Part shown: positions 50,531 through 59,645 of the stretch, one piece after another
Numbering within the stretch: position 1 is the first letter of the stretch
Layout of the letters: every line of letters starts with the position of its first letter
Origin: CAZENU01 sp965222125
GTDB lineage: Bacteria; Chloroflexota; Dehalococcoidia; Lucifugimonadales; CAZENU01
Length of the DNA stretch: 64,000 nt
Assembly: GCA_965222125.1 (NCBI GenBank)
Contig: CBDCTC010000002.1
Coordinates: 248,001-312,000 of the forward strand
Direction: 5' to 3'
Position numbers and translations under genes: made by a program
Notes under the pieces: generated by a model
What the model was told of the DNA's origin: nothing
What the model saw: only the letters and a program-made list of their open reading frames with translations
Database searches by the model: none

Positions 50531-51763
50531 ATGGTGGGGCGTGTGACGTCGTACAGGGCCCTGGCATGGACGGTGTCGTTCCGGTCCCGCGACTTCCGGT
50601 GGCTTTGGGTATCCATCCTGCTCTACTCCGTCGGCACCGGTATGGAACATGTTGCCGTAGGCTGGCTGGTGTTCGACGTGACCGGGTCGTCATTCATGGT
50701 CGGGGTGGCCTCGGCAGCCCGCATGGCTCCTTTCTTCTTCCTGGGGATCCTGTCGGGCACCTTGAGCGACAGGCTGGAGCGCAAGGCCTTTCTCCGGTTG
50801 GCAACCCTCCTGGCCGGGCTCGCCGCCGCCGGGATGGCCCTGCTGATTCTGGTTGCCAACACCAACATGTGGGCAGTGATGGCCTTGGTTGCCGCCCAGG
50901 GTTCCGCGTTCGCCTTTGCCTTGACCATCCGCCAAGCCTTTACCGTAGACATCGTGGGGTCCCGGCAGGCGCTGAACGGTCTGGCGTTGACCTCCATAGC
51001 GATGCAGGCCGGCGGGATCGCCGGTTCCCTGGCGTCTGGCGTACTGATCCAGGAGTTGGGCGCGGGATGGCAGTACGTTGCGGTCACCGCCTGCTACGTA
51101 ACGTCTGGCTTGACCCTGTTCGTGGTGCGCACGTCCCAACCCGCTATCCAGGGAATGCGACAGTCGGTGTTCAGGAACCTGGTCGGCTCCATTCAATTGT
51201 TGCGGCGGAACCGCAGCCTTCTGATCCTGATGGGGCTTGCATCGATCACGGAGGTGTTTGGATTTACCCACATGACCCTGCTGCCGGTCTTCGCGAAGGA
51301 CGTCATCGGCGTCGGGCCGGCCGGACTGGGAATCATGACGGCGGTACGCCAGGGCGGCGGGCTGATAGGCCTGGCCATTCTGGCAAGCTTGATAGATTAC
51401 CGGCGGAAGGGTGTGTTGATGTTCCTGACGGCCGGGCTGTTCGGGTTGGGACTGTTGGCCCTTTCCCAATCTGTCAATCTGTACGTTTTCCTGGCGGTGC
51501 TGGCCGTCGTCAATGCCGCCGCGCACGCCGTTGACACTTTGTACAAGACCCTCATGCAGAGCGTGGTTGCCGAAGAGCAGCGGGGACGGGCGATGGGCGC
51601 CTGGGTATTGAGCATCGGCACGGCTCCCGTAGGCCACCTGGGGTTGGGCGGTCTTGCCAGCGCGCTGGGGGCGCAGGGCGCGCTGTTGGTGAACGGCGCT
51701 GTATTGACGATCGTCAGCCTGTCCACAGTTGCCGGTCTGAAGGACACCCGGAGGCTGGAGTGA
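50531..51763 (+). CDS. MFS transporter (EntS-like)
   Basis: A 410-residue membrane protein with about 12 hydrophobic segments. The first loop SDRLERKAFLRLATLLAG is the typical MFS motif A variant, and RQAFTVDIVGSRQALNGLAL in the middle is the conserved segment of the EntS/MFS_3 exporters. A drug, siderophore or metabolite efflux role is likely; the substrate is unknown. The ATG at 50531 is taken, although a GTG at 50543 is also possible. It stands alone downstream of a 340-base gap. Confidence 0.88.
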   Translation: MVGRVTSYRALAWTVSFRSRDFRWLWVSILLYSVGTGMEHVAVGWLVFDVTGSSFMVGVASAARMAPFFFLGILSGTLSDRLERKAFLRLATLLAGLAAAGMALLILVANTNMWAVMALVAAQGSAFAFALTIRQAFTVDIVGSRQALNGLALTSIAMQAGGIAGSLASGVLIQELGAGWQYVAVTACYVTSGLTLFVVRTSQPAIQGMRQSVFRNLVGSIQLLRRNRSLLILMGLASITEVFGFTHMTLLPVFAKDVIGVGPAGLGIMTAVRQGGGLIGLAILASLIDYRRKGVLMFLTAGLFGLGLLALSQSVNLYVFLAVLAVVNAAAHAVDTLYKTLMQSVVAEEQRGRAMGAWVLSIGTAPVGHLGLGGLASALGAQGALLVNGAVLTIVSLSTVAGLKDTRRLE

Positions 51764-51854
51764 GCGGCGCCCTCGGGACCAGGCCACATTCCGGCAGGCC
51801 ACCTTCCGGAGTCAGATGCTGCGCCGGCTGCGGCATGCTCAAGCGTTTTGGGTA

Positions 51855-52205
51855 TCAGCGTGAGGCAGCGGCCACGAAGGTTGTGATCACCGTGCCGGGG
51901 GCAGGAGCCATCCCCTCACTTGTCCAGAGATCATTCACGCGGACGGTGTACTTAACGCCCGGCTCAAAGTCGGCGCCAAGTGCCGCCGAATGGACTTGAG
52001 GAGGCGGGGGAGCGTCCAAGCAGGGGACGTAGTTGCTGTAGGGAGCCTGGTATCGCACGAAGAGTAGATGTCGGTCCCGGACCGCCGAATGGCCACCTGG
52101 TCGAACAGGACGCAACGGTTGCTTGGGAGACCAGAGACGATATCGAGGAAGTACTGTGGGGGATCGGACTCGGCCACGTTGACAGTCACGCTCTCTAGCG
52201 ATTTG
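51855..52205 (-). pseudogene. C-terminal fragment of a secreted beta-rich protein, frameshifted
   Basis: Two frames join into one segment: SVTVNVAESDPPQYFLDIVSGLPSNRC with LFDQVAIRRSGTDIY, then, after a shift near 52060, RYQAPYSNYVPC and a PGVKYTVRVND ending. This resembles a small exported domain that I have seen in Chloroflexota hypothetical proteins, but I cannot name it. No N-terminus or signal peptide is present. It begins 11 bases after the stop of the esterase pseudogene. Confidence 0.45.
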
Positions 52206-52215
52206 CAAGGAACAA

Positions 52216-53350
52216 TTACTGTTGTGAGAGAAGCCAGCCTACCAGAGCGTCCACGAAGGCGTCGCCGAAGCCAGGTGAATGGCTGCTGCCCGCGCCCATC
52301 CAAAGCTCGATGTTGATTCCCTCGGCGCAGCCCGATTCCAGGCGGAATGCTTGGGTTTCGGAGCCCGGCACGTATTGGTCCAGATCGAGGGTGGCATATG
52401 CCTGGGGGTGTTCGGGCCACTCGCAGCCGGCCCGCTGGCTCCAGCGCATCACCATGCCCTGAGCCCCGGCGTAGAATGCCCGTTCGCCGTCGCCCTTCGG
52501 ATCCGGCTCAGTTTCATCGCCCTCGAACAGGATCACATTGTCTGCGGTGCCGTGGACGTGCAACACGGACACGGGGGGGTACGCCGTCGCAGCTAGAGTC
52601 CTCGACGTAGCTCGTACCCGCCAGACTGGCCACTGCACGAAGGCCGGGCAGGCCTTTGCAGGCAATGTGGTATGACATAAACCCGCCGTTGGAGTAACCG
52701 AAGAAGTACACCGGCCCGAAGTCCTTGACCTTCTTTGCTTCTGCTACCGGCTCAGTCAGATAAGCGACGTCATCCTCGCCGGTCTTGCCGAAATCGCAGC
52801 ACCGGTCGGTGGGGTTCCAGAAGCGGTTTCCCTCGCCGTCAAGTGCCCCGTTGGGCAGCAGTAGTGCGAAGCCGTCAGTGTTCACGCGCTCGTGAAGGGG
52901 CACGTAGCTGGTGTGGTAGGCGTCATCTCCTCCGTAGCCGTGAAGGGAAACGATGAGCGGAGTCTCGCCGTCAACAAATTCCAGAGGCACTACCAAGACT
53001 GATCGGTCTTCTCGTTCGGGGTGGTCGACGTAGTAGACGTCGCCTCCGGAATCCTCCGCCAGCCTGACGGTCCTTTCCAGGGCGGTGCCCTCCGGCAGCG
53101 ACAACCGCTCGTCCTTACCCTTGGACCACTGCTCCATTGCGGGGAGGGCCGACTCCACCCTGGAGGCGACTTCCTCAAGCTCCTGAGGCCGGGCGTCCTG
53201 GGCTTCGAGAGACTCTTCCAGGAAGTGGACCTTCGTCTCCAGCTCGAGCACCCGCTCGTCCCTGGCGGAATCTTCGCCGCCACCGTACAAGGACATCGCA
53301 GAGAGCCGGCCCCAATAGACGCCGATGCGCAGATCATTTTCATCGGCCAC
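52216..53350 (-). pseudogene. PHB depolymerase/feruloyl esterase-like gene with a frameshift
   Basis: Two overlapping frames form one alpha/beta hydrolase of the LpqC/PHB-depolymerase type. The first gives IVSLHGYGGDDAYH, DGFALLLPNG, NRFWNPTDRCC and the nucleophile GYSNGGFMSYH; the second gives VSVLHVHGTADNVILFEG (acid Asp) and GSSHSPGFG (His). They join at a seven-C run on the coding strand (within 52570-52585); six C would restore the frame. Everything needed for catalysis is present, so one base decides function. The N-terminal coiled-coil-like stretch (LELETKVHFLEESLEAQ) is unusual. Confidence 0.75.
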
Positions 53351-53445
53351 GCCAGGAACTCCAGCGCCGTCTTGATGAATTCGTCGGGCTTCTCAACCTG
53401 CGGGGAGTTGCCGCAGTTCTCAACGACCACCAGTTCTTCCATTTC
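53310..53445 (-). pseudogene. C-terminal fragment of an alpha/beta hydrolase
   Basis: MEELVVVENCGNSPQVEKP and DEFIKTALEFLA match the end of alpha/beta hydrolases, where a catalytic-His loop (H-x-P or similar) precedes a final helix; here the His position reads N. A TGA closes the frame upstream, so only this tail survives. It overlaps the N-terminus of the esterase pseudogene. Confidence 0.45.
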
Positions 53446-53660
53446 GCCGCTCCGGGTCCCAGATCACCGGACCCGCAGACCTTCGAAACTGATCGGTGCT
53501 GCGGATCACGGCCCCCTTCTCCTCGGGCTGACGCATCGTTCTGACGAAGTTCTCTACGCCTGCGAGCCCATGGTCGTCGAGGAACAGCTGGCGCTGTCCC
53601 AGAGGTACGGTGAACCGCGCATTCGAGCTCAATCGACACTCCTTCCCACAAGACGTGGCG
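53440..53660 (-). pseudogene. N-terminal fragment of a propeller GH-like protein
   Basis: RFTVPLGQRQLFLDDHGLAG, then VENFVRTMRQPEEKGAVIRS and a WDPERR end read like the start of the GH32/43-like propeller family represented intact at 45867 (QLFIDDYLIE). The frame breaks after WDPERR and the rest is missing. It directly abuts the hydrolase fragment. Confidence 0.45.
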
Positions 53661-54005
53661 CCGATACCGTGACGACCCAGCGTACTCAACAGCCAGCCCT
53701 AATGCTTGCAGAGGGTCACGTATCTGCAAGACCCGATCCGCCGCCGACCGACGGGCGGTCTTCCGTAGACCCTTGGGCCGCCGAGCCTTGGGACCGCCCG
53801 GTCCGTCGCCGAGTAGCCTTGCCGGCAGCTCGGGGGCCATCTGGTAAGCTACTCTCACACCGGGCCGTGGAGGAGGGTAGCAATGGCGCGCACAGGGGCG
53901 CCGCTTCGTTCGTCATCACGGTCGGACTCGTCACGGCAGCGGGCGCATGCTGCGTCTGAGACTGTCCCCTGCTCCCCAGAGCGGCCTACCAGGAGAAAGC
54001 AACCC
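53661..54005. other. Debris upstream of the dioxygenase gene
   Basis: No gene or RNA is recognisable. The right end should contain the promoter of the dioxygenase gene and carries AGGAG 12 bases before its start. Confidence 0.5.
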
Positions 54006-54767
54006 ATGAACGACAACGAGCGCTACCTGTTCGATCTCAAAGGCTACCTCGTCGTGCCTGGCGCGCTGAGCCAGGAGCAGGTCTGCAGGCTCAACAGCGT
54101 GCTCGACGAGCATATCGCGGCGGAATACCCGCCGGACATGCGCACCCACAGGTTCGTGCCGCTGCTGGACTGGGGCAGGGACTACCGTGACCTCATAGAC
54201 AACCCGGCCGTGACGCCCTACGTCGCCGAGCTGCTCGGAGAGCAGTTCCGGCTGGACCACGTCTATCTCGACGTCATCAGGTCTGGCGAGGGACCGATAG
54301 GCACACGGCTGCACGGAGGCGCGACCCCGTTCAATCCCACTCACTACTTCCGCTTCGAGGGCGGGCAAATGCGCAACGGCCTGTCGGTGGTCGCCTACAA
54401 TCTGAAGGACGTGGGCCCCAACGACGGCGGCTTTGGGTGCGTACCAGGCTCGCACAAGAGCAACTACGCGTTCCCGGAGGAGTGGAAGGAGATGGACGAG
54501 CCGGGGCCCATGGTCGAGCGCGTCACCGGTCCAGCCGGGACAGCTATCATCTTCACCGAGGCGCTCACCCACGGCACCCTGCCCTGGACGGGCGCCGACG
54601 AGCGCCGCACCATATTCTTCAAGTACAGCCCGCACCCTCTCTCCTGGTCGGCCCACCACTTCGACCCCGACGACTACGACGGCCTCACCGAGACCCAGCG
54701 CGGCATCCTGGAGGGACCCAACGCCCGCTACTCCTACAGGAACCAGCCTAAGGGTACCGTGACGTAG
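54006..54767 (+). CDS. Phytanoyl-CoA dioxygenase family protein
   Basis: A 253-residue Fe(II)/2-oxoglutarate oxygenase. LFDLKGYLVVPGALSQEQV is the family opening, TRLHGGATPFNP carries the first iron His (H103), GGFGCVPGSHK sits at 141-151, and THGTLPW provides the second iron His (H189). The expected HxD acid is not obvious: the segment reads H-G-G, so the metal site may use a different acidic residue or be halogenase-like. Substrates of bacterial PhyH proteins vary. The ATG at 54006 is chosen over upstream frames. Confidence 0.85.
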   Translation: MNDNERYLFDLKGYLVVPGALSQEQVCRLNSVLDEHIAAEYPPDMRTHRFVPLLDWGRDYRDLIDNPAVTPYVAELLGEQFRLDHVYLDVIRSGEGPIGTRLHGGATPFNPTHYFRFEGGQMRNGLSVVAYNLKDVGPNDGGFGCVPGSHKSNYAFPEEWKEMDEPGPMVERVTGPAGTAIIFTEALTHGTLPWTGADERRTIFFKYSPHPLSWSAHHFDPDDYDGLTETQRGILEGPNARYSYRNQPKGTVT

Positions 54768-54882
54768 GCGTCTGGCGCGCTCTGCGAAAGGAGTCACGAG
54801 GCAGCATGTCCTTGACGCAACGAGTGCTGTCCAATGGATTCTCGCACCGCACTTGACAGATAAGCAGGCTCCGTTGCGCAGC

Positions 54883-55647
54883 CTAAGGCCCGTGGCGGCG
54901 GGCGACGACGCGGAGGCGTACGTAGTCGGCGGTCCACCGCCCGTCGCCGTGGAGCCTCGGCCTGAGCCTCGTTTCTACGAGGTAGACTACCTCGGACCGC
55001 GCGTCGGTCGACAGCCCGTCGAGGAGGCCGCCGGCGAAGGTGTCGAGCCATAGGCGGAGGCCGTCTTCGCCTCCGTCCAGGGGTGTCGGGCGCTCGAAGA
55101 GATCGGCCTGCTCCACGTCGAAGCCGTGGGACTCGAGGATCGCCGCGTACTCGGCGTCGCTGGGGAAGAAGAACGGGTCTCCGACCTGCGAGCCTGGGTT
55201 CCCACGGCGGGCCCAACGCACCGCCTCGATGATGGCCGCGATGTTTCCCCGGCCGCCGAGCTCGGCCACGAAGCGCCCTCCGGGCTTCAGGGCCCGCCGA
55301 ATGGCTTCGACGGCCGACTCCGCCGGCAGCACCCAATGCAGCACGGCGTTCGAGAACACCGCGTCGAACTCGGCGCGGTACGGCATGTCGCGCACGTCAA
55401 CCGTCTCGAACCGCAGCCTCGGGTAGTTGCGAGCGGCCGTGCCGATCATCTCAGGGCTGTTGTCTATGCCAACCACGTCCGCGCCCAATTCGGCGATGCG
55501 GGCACTGAGCTGTCCGGTGCCGCATCCGGCGTCGAGCACGCGCTCGCCCGGACACGGGTCAAGCAGCTCGACGAGGTCATTGCCGTACCGCCACACGAAG
55601 CCGCCGTCGCGCTCGTACCTCCGCGGGTCCCAGGGGTTGTTCGTCAT
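54883..55647 (-). CDS. SAM-dependent methyltransferase (trans-aconitate methyltransferase-like)
   Basis: A 254-residue class I methyltransferase. Motif I is VLDAGCGTG at about 37-45, motif II VVGIDNSPEMI, motif III MPYRAEFDAVFSNAVLHWV and LKPGGRFVAELGG follow. The HWV element after motif III and the overall length recall trans-aconitate methyltransferase, but small-molecule methyltransferases are hard to tell apart. It stands alone on the minus strand, convergent with the dioxygenase gene. Confidence 0.85.
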   Translation of the reverse strand: MTNNPWDPRRYERDGGFVWRYGNDLVELLDPCPGERVLDAGCGTGQLSARIAELGADVVGIDNSPEMIGTAARNYPRLRFETVDVRDMPYRAEFDAVFSNAVLHWVLPAESAVEAIRRALKPGGRFVAELGGRGNIAAIIEAVRWARRGNPGSQVGDPFFFPSDAEYAAILESHGFDVEQADLFERPTPLDGGEDGLRLWLDTFAGGLLDGLSTDARSEVVYLVETRLRPRLHGDGRWTADYVRLRVVARRHGP

Positions 55648-55741
55648 GGGCTGTTTGGCCGCGGGCGTCGAGGGCGCTCAGGACGGTAGCGCATCGGCGC
55701 GTATCGAGAGCGCGACGTGGGACTTACTCAAGCGCGGCCAG

Positions 55742-56620
55742 CTACGTCCCTGAGACCAGCTCGCCCGCCTGGGCGAGCTCGACGGCGTTGGCCTCGCCCC
55801 GAAGCCGCTTCATCGTCTCCTCGTACCGGCGCTCCATCTCGGGACCCTGCAACGCCACGTACTCCGCCTCGTAGGCGCGGGCGGCCTCGATCGACGGAGC
55901 CGCCGGCACCTCCACGTCCGCCGTCGTGATCGCGTCGTTTCCCCACCGGTACGCCACGATCTCGCCCTTGCTCACGATCAGGTTCATCCCGACGTTGGCG
56001 TTGACGATCGGCACGCCGTTCTCGCGGGCCCGTCGTAGCACCGTCTCGTTCTGGTTCCGCCCTTTGGAGCCGTAGGACGGGATCAGTATGAGCCGCGCTC
56101 CGTCGAGCACGAGCGTCCGGGTGATCATCGGATTCCAGCGGTCGTTGCAGATGACGATGCCGACCCGGCCAACCGGGGTGTCGAAGGCGCGGATCGTCTT
56201 ACCGACGCAGTTGAACCGGCACGAGTCGACCGTGCCCTCGGCGAACTGCGTTTTGTGGTACTTGCCGCTGATGTCGCCGCGGTGGTCGATGAACACGGCC
56301 GTGTTGTAGACCCGGGCGTCGACCAGCTCGGCGAAGCCGAAGACCAGGCATGTCGAGAGCTTTCTGGCTAGCGCCCGGAACCGGCGTATGTACGGGCCGT
56401 CCATGGGTTCGGCGAGCTCGTATACGCGCTCTTCCAGCTCCGGGCGCTCGAGGACTTCGTTGATCACGTAGCCGTCCAGCACGCCCTCGGTCGTGACGAT
56501 CAGGTCCGGGTCCTGTTTGGCCGCCTCGACGAAGAACGCCTCGATCTTGTCGGCGTTGCCGGCCTTGTCCCACTTCGCGGGCTTGATCGAGATCGCGGAC
56601 GCCCTGACTGTCCTGTACAT
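55742..56620 (-). CDS. Carbon-nitrogen hydrolase (nitrilase superfamily)
   Basis: A 292-residue CN hydrolase with the full catalytic triad: E45 (TTEGVLDG), K123 (KYHKTQFAEG) and C158 (IVICNDRWNP). Such enzymes hydrolyse amides or nitriles, or condense amines; the long loop after the Glu and the GKYHKTQ pattern favour an amidase. GAGG precedes the ATG. It lies 22 bases downstream of the endonuclease IV gene on the same strand, though a functional link is not obvious. Confidence 0.88.
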   Translation of the reverse strand: MYRTVRASAISIKPAKWDKAGNADKIEAFFVEAAKQDPDLIVTTEGVLDGYVINEVLERPELEERVYELAEPMDGPYIRRFRALARKLSTCLVFGFAELVDARVYNTAVFIDHRGDISGKYHKTQFAEGTVDSCRFNCVGKTIRAFDTPVGRVGIVICNDRWNPMITRTLVLDGARLILIPSYGSKGRNQNETVLRRARENGVPIVNANVGMNLIVSKGEIVAYRWGNDAITTADVEVPAAPSIEAARAYEAEYVALQGPEMERRYEETMKRLRGEANAVELAQAGELVSGT

Positions 56621-56642
56621 GGCAAACCTCGGCTTGTGCTGT

Positions 56643-57500
56643 CTATGCTGATGGCCCCAAGACCGCCGCGCGCACCGCCTTCAGGCGGTCGACGTTCTCC
56701 TTGTCCGGGCCGTTCTTGTCGAACCCCGGCACCTCGAGGATGAACGGCACGTCGCGGAACGCGGGGTGGCCCATGATCGTCTCGAATCCGCTGACGCCGA
56801 TGTCGCCTTCCCCGATGTTCTCGTGCCGGTCCACCCCGGAGCCAAACTTGATCTTCGAGTCGTTGGCGTGGACGACTACGAGCCGGTCGAGGCCGATCTC
56901 GGCGTCGAACTCGGACATGACGGCGTCGACGCCGTCCGGATCGGCGATGGCGTAGCCGGCCGCGTGGCTGTGCTGCGTGTCCAAGCAGACCTTCATGTTG
57001 GGGCTGTCGACGGCCGAGATGAGCCGGCCCATCTCGGCGAACGACGATCCGACGTGAGAGCCCATCCCCGCGCTGTTCTCCAGGATCAGGTACGTGTCCG
57101 CCGGGCTCTCGGCCAACACGTCCCGGACCGCGGCGACGGCCTGGTCGAAGATCGCGTCGAACCCCGCGCCCCGGTGGCTGCCGCCGTGGAAGATCACGCC
57201 GGCCGCGCCAATATGGCTCGCGGCGGTCATGTTCTTGACCATCAGGTCGACCGACTTGACCACGAGGTCCGCGGCGCCGCCGATGTTCACCAGGTAGCTG
57301 CAGTGGATGAAGACGGGCGCGACGTCGGCCTCCGCCGACTTGACCCGAAAGTCGGCCACGTGCTCGTCGGACGGCGGCCTGAAGGCCCACGCCCTCGGAG
57401 ACGAGGCGAATATCTGGATCGCCTCCGCGCCAATGTCCTGGGCCCTATCGATAGCTTTGCCGAGGCCGCCGGATGCGGATACGTGCGCGCCGACTCGCAT
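56643..57500 (-). CDS. nfo: Endonuclease IV (AP endonuclease)
   Basis: A 285-residue TIM-barrel nuclease that cuts DNA 5' of abasic sites using three zinc ions. It has RVGAHVSASGGLGKAIDRA, IQIFASSPRAW, VFIHCSYLVNIGG, LILENSAGMGSHVG, CLDTQHSHAAGY, VVHANDSKIKFGSGVDRHENIGEG, and FILEVPGF: the three-zinc ligand set. The ATG at 57500 has GGAGG eight bases upstream; the GTG two codons earlier lies too close. Complements nth at 23030 in base-excision repair. Confidence 0.93.
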   Translation of the reverse strand: MRVGAHVSASGGLGKAIDRAQDIGAEAIQIFASSPRAWAFRPPSDEHVADFRVKSAEADVAPVFIHCSYLVNIGGAADLVVKSVDLMVKNMTAASHIGAAGVIFHGGSHRGAGFDAIFDQAVAAVRDVLAESPADTYLILENSAGMGSHVGSSFAEMGRLISAVDSPNMKVCLDTQHSHAAGYAIADPDGVDAVMSEFDAEIGLDRLVVVHANDSKIKFGSGVDRHENIGEGDIGVSGFETIMGHPAFRDVPFILEVPGFDKNGPDKENVDRLKAVRAAVLGPSA

Positions 57501-57659
57501 ACTCACTACCTCCGTCCCGAGAGCGCTCCATCACCGCCGCGAACGTCGACGATTATACTTGGTCGCCCGGAACATGCGCCCACCCCGCCGCGTGAGCGAG
57601 TCCAGTCTCATACGGAGCCTGTCTCAGGTCGTCCACGCAATTCGTCCACGCGATTCCCT

Positions 57660-57680
57660 CCTCTCCCTCGACGGGAGAGG
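57660..57680. repeat. Palindromic CCTCTCCC repeat, copy 2
   Basis: CCTCTCCC and GGGAGAGG form an eight-bp stem with a TCGAC loop in the gap between nfo and the BFN gene. It is related to the palindrome at 30651-30673. The rest of 57501-57732 shows no gene. Confidence 0.55.
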
Positions 57681-57732
57681 GAAATTGTTGGGACGCCTCA
57701 TCCGTCGACGGCCCGACGGCGGGGGCAACGAA

Positions 57733-57758
57733 GAAGGCCCCGCCGATGCGGGGCCTTC
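57733..57758 (-). terminator. 11-bp hairpin after the BFN nuclease gene
   Basis: GAAGGCCCCGC-CGAT-GCGGGGCCTTC is a perfect 11-bp stem 35 bases after the stop of the minus-strand BFN gene. The U-run is weak (CTTCGTT on the minus strand). Confidence 0.65.
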
Positions 57759-57793
57759 CGTACACTCGCTTTGGTCCGTCGCCCGGGGGCCGG

Positions 57794-58360
57794 CTAGCTC
57801 TTCTCAGCCGACGGAGTGTCCGGCTGTCCCAGATCGTCTAGGTTCAGGGTCTCGATGAAGTCCGAGAACGCCGACAGGCTCCTCAGCTCCTCCTCGCCTA
57901 CCTTCCGCGTGTCGCCGCCGGCCCTGTCCGGCACGATGGGCTTGCCGGTCTCCTCGTCCATCTGCACCCCGGCCTTGTCGACCACCGTGTCGTTGGCGAA
58001 TATCGGAGCGTCCGTTCGCACCGCCAGGGCGATCGCGTCGCTGACCCGGGAGTCGACCTCCATCGTAGAGCCGTTGTACTGCAGAATTATCTTGGCGTAG
58101 AAGATGTCGTTGGTCAGATCGGAGACGACGATTCGCGTCACGGTCGCACCGAGGGAAGAGATGACCGACCCGAGCAGGTCGTGGGTCAGAGGCCTTTCGA
58201 CCGATACGTCCTGAAGCTTCAGGGCAATCGAGTCGGCCTCGATCGGGCCTATCCAGATCGGGAGGTAGCGGTTGGACTCCTTGACCTTGAGGATCACGAC
58301 ACGTTGGCTGCTCATAAGGCTAACCCTGATGCTGTCGATCACCATCTCTATCTGAAGCAT
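57794..58360 (-). CDS. Bifunctional nuclease (BFN/DUF151) family protein
   Basis: A 188-residue protein with the BFN domain: RVVILKVKESNRYLPIWIGPIEA near the start, LTHDLLGSVISSLG, and SRVSDAIALAVRTDAPIF, the family hallmark, followed by an acidic C-terminal tail that may resemble a UVR-type region (EEELRSLSAFSDFIETLN). Plant BFN has RNase and DNase activity; the bacterial role is unproven. AGGGACTGC precedes the ATG. It is followed by a strong hairpin, and DUF951 and pyrF lie upstream on the same strand. Confidence 0.88.
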   Translation of the reverse strand: MLQIEMVIDSIRVSLMSSQRVVILKVKESNRYLPIWIGPIEADSIALKLQDVSVERPLTHDLLGSVISSLGATVTRIVVSDLTNDIFYAKIILQYNGSTMEVDSRVSDAIALAVRTDAPIFANDTVVDKAGVQMDEETGKPIVPDRAGGDTRKVGEEELRSLSAFSDFIETLNLDDLGQPDTPSAEKS

Positions 58361-58507
58361 GCAGTCCCTCCTTGCCGTCCGCGCGACTCGCGGCCCATTG
58401 ATTGTAAGACCGGCCCATTGAGAGTGTCAACGGGATTGACTCAGCGGCCCTCTGTCTCCGAGTGGGCCCGATCGTCGCGAGCGCCTCGCCGGAAGCGCTG
58501 CTCCCGG

Positions 58508-58702
58508 CTACACGGGGGGTCGCTGTGCGACCGACTTCAGACGCTTCTCCAGTGCGGACCGGGGCATCAGTACCCGCCGCTGGCACCCGGAGCACCGCAG
58601 GCCGATGTCGGCGCCCACCCGGACGACCTCCCACTCGTAGTTGCCGCACGGATGGACCTTCTTCATCACGACGCGGTCGCCCATCCTGAAGTCGATCACC
58701 AC
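58508..58702 (-). CDS. DUF951 zinc-finger-like protein
   Basis: A 64-residue DUF951 protein. The signature is GDRVVMKKVHPCGNYEWEVV followed by RVGADIGLRCSGCQRRVLMPR; C19 with C37 and C40 suggest a small metal site. The family is common in Firmicutes and Chloroflexota with no known role, perhaps nucleic acid binding. The start is GTG at 58702 and overlaps the pyrF stop by seven bases, so it is translated together with pyrF. Confidence 0.88.
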   Translation of the reverse strand: MVIDFRMGDRVVMKKVHPCGNYEWEVVRVGADIGLRCSGCQRRVLMPRSALEKRLKSVAQRPPV

Positions 58703-59523
58703 GTCTTGCCCAGCTCCTCCAGCACGGCGTCTATCCGACCGCGCAGCTCCAGCGCTGCCTTTCGGGCGGCCTCCCCGAAGTCCGCGGGGTCGCGCGACGC
58801 GTAGATCACGCCACGAGAGCTGCTTACGACCAGGCCCCGTCCGATCTCATCGACGCCCGCCTTCACCGACGCCGACAGGTCGCCGCCCTGGGCACCTATG
58901 CCGGGAAGAAGCACCGGCATGGCCGGACAGAGCCCGCGCACCGTCGCAAGGTCGTCGGGATAGGTCGCGCCCACGACGAGGCCGACGTTGCCCCTCGTAT
59001 TCCACTCCGCCGCACGGCTGGCGACCTCCTCGAAGAGCCGCCGACCCGACGCCAGGCCCAGGTCCTGAAACTCGCGCGCGCCGGGGTTCGAGGTCTTGCA
59101 CAGGACGAACACGCCCTTGTCCTCGTAGTCCAGGAACGGCTCCAGGGCCTCGCCGCCCAAGTAGCCGTTCACCGTGGCCGCGTCGAATCCCCACGTCTCG
59201 AACAAAGCCCGGGCATATTGGACGTTCGACGACGCCATGTCTCCGCGCTTGGCGTCGGCAATGACGACGGCGTCGGGCGCTCGCTCGCGTATGTGCGCCA
59301 CCGTCCGCTCGAGCGCGGCGATGCCGGCGCTCCCCAGCGCCTCGTAGAACGCCAGGTTCGGCTTGAAGGCGCAGACCAGGTCGGCGGTGGCGTCCACGAT
59401 GGCCTTGTTGAATTCGGCCACGTCCGGCACCGCCATCGACGCCGGGTCCGGGTCGAGCCCGACGCAGAGCAGGGTGCGGTTGGCCTCCGAAACGTTACGC
59501 AGTCGCTCTAGCAAAGACAGCAT
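58696..59523 (-). CDS. pyrF: Orotidine 5'-phosphate decarboxylase (type 2)
   Basis: PyrF decarboxylates OMP to UMP, the last step of pyrimidine synthesis. The 275-residue protein is the longer type-2 form. It has LCVGLDPDPASM, CAFKPNLAFYEALG, the catalytic DAKRGDM at 90-96, NGYLGGEALEPFL, FVLCKTSNPGA, and VVGATYP with LLPGIGAQGG. GGGAGGTAGG precedes the ATG at 59523; the ATG at 59568 lacks a ribosome site. It overlaps the DUF951 gene by a few bases. Confidence 0.95.
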   Translation of the reverse strand: MLSLLERLRNVSEANRTLLCVGLDPDPASMAVPDVAEFNKAIVDATADLVCAFKPNLAFYEALGSAGIAALERTVAHIRERAPDAVVIADAKRGDMASSNVQYARALFETWGFDAATVNGYLGGEALEPFLDYEDKGVFVLCKTSNPGAREFQDLGLASGRRLFEEVASRAAEWNTRGNVGLVVGATYPDDLATVRGLCPAMPVLLPGIGAQGGDLSASVKAGVDEIGRGLVVSSSRGVIYASRDPADFGEAARKAALELRGRIDAVLEELGKTW

Positions 59524-59628
59524 CCTACCTCCCGCAGCCGCGTATCGGCCCACTGGCATGAGCCTCATGTAGTGTACGGACGTGAATCGGCCGTTTCAAG
59601 ACCTGGCCTGCCGGACGGCATCCTATGT

Positions 59629-59634
59629 TACAAT
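59629..59634 (+). promoter_or_regulatory. Candidate -10 box for ssrA
   Basis: TACAAT (59629-59634) ends 11 bases before the predicted tmRNA 5' end. No clear -35 box was seen. Confidence 0.4.
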
Positions 59635-59645
59635 GCAGGCCTCGT

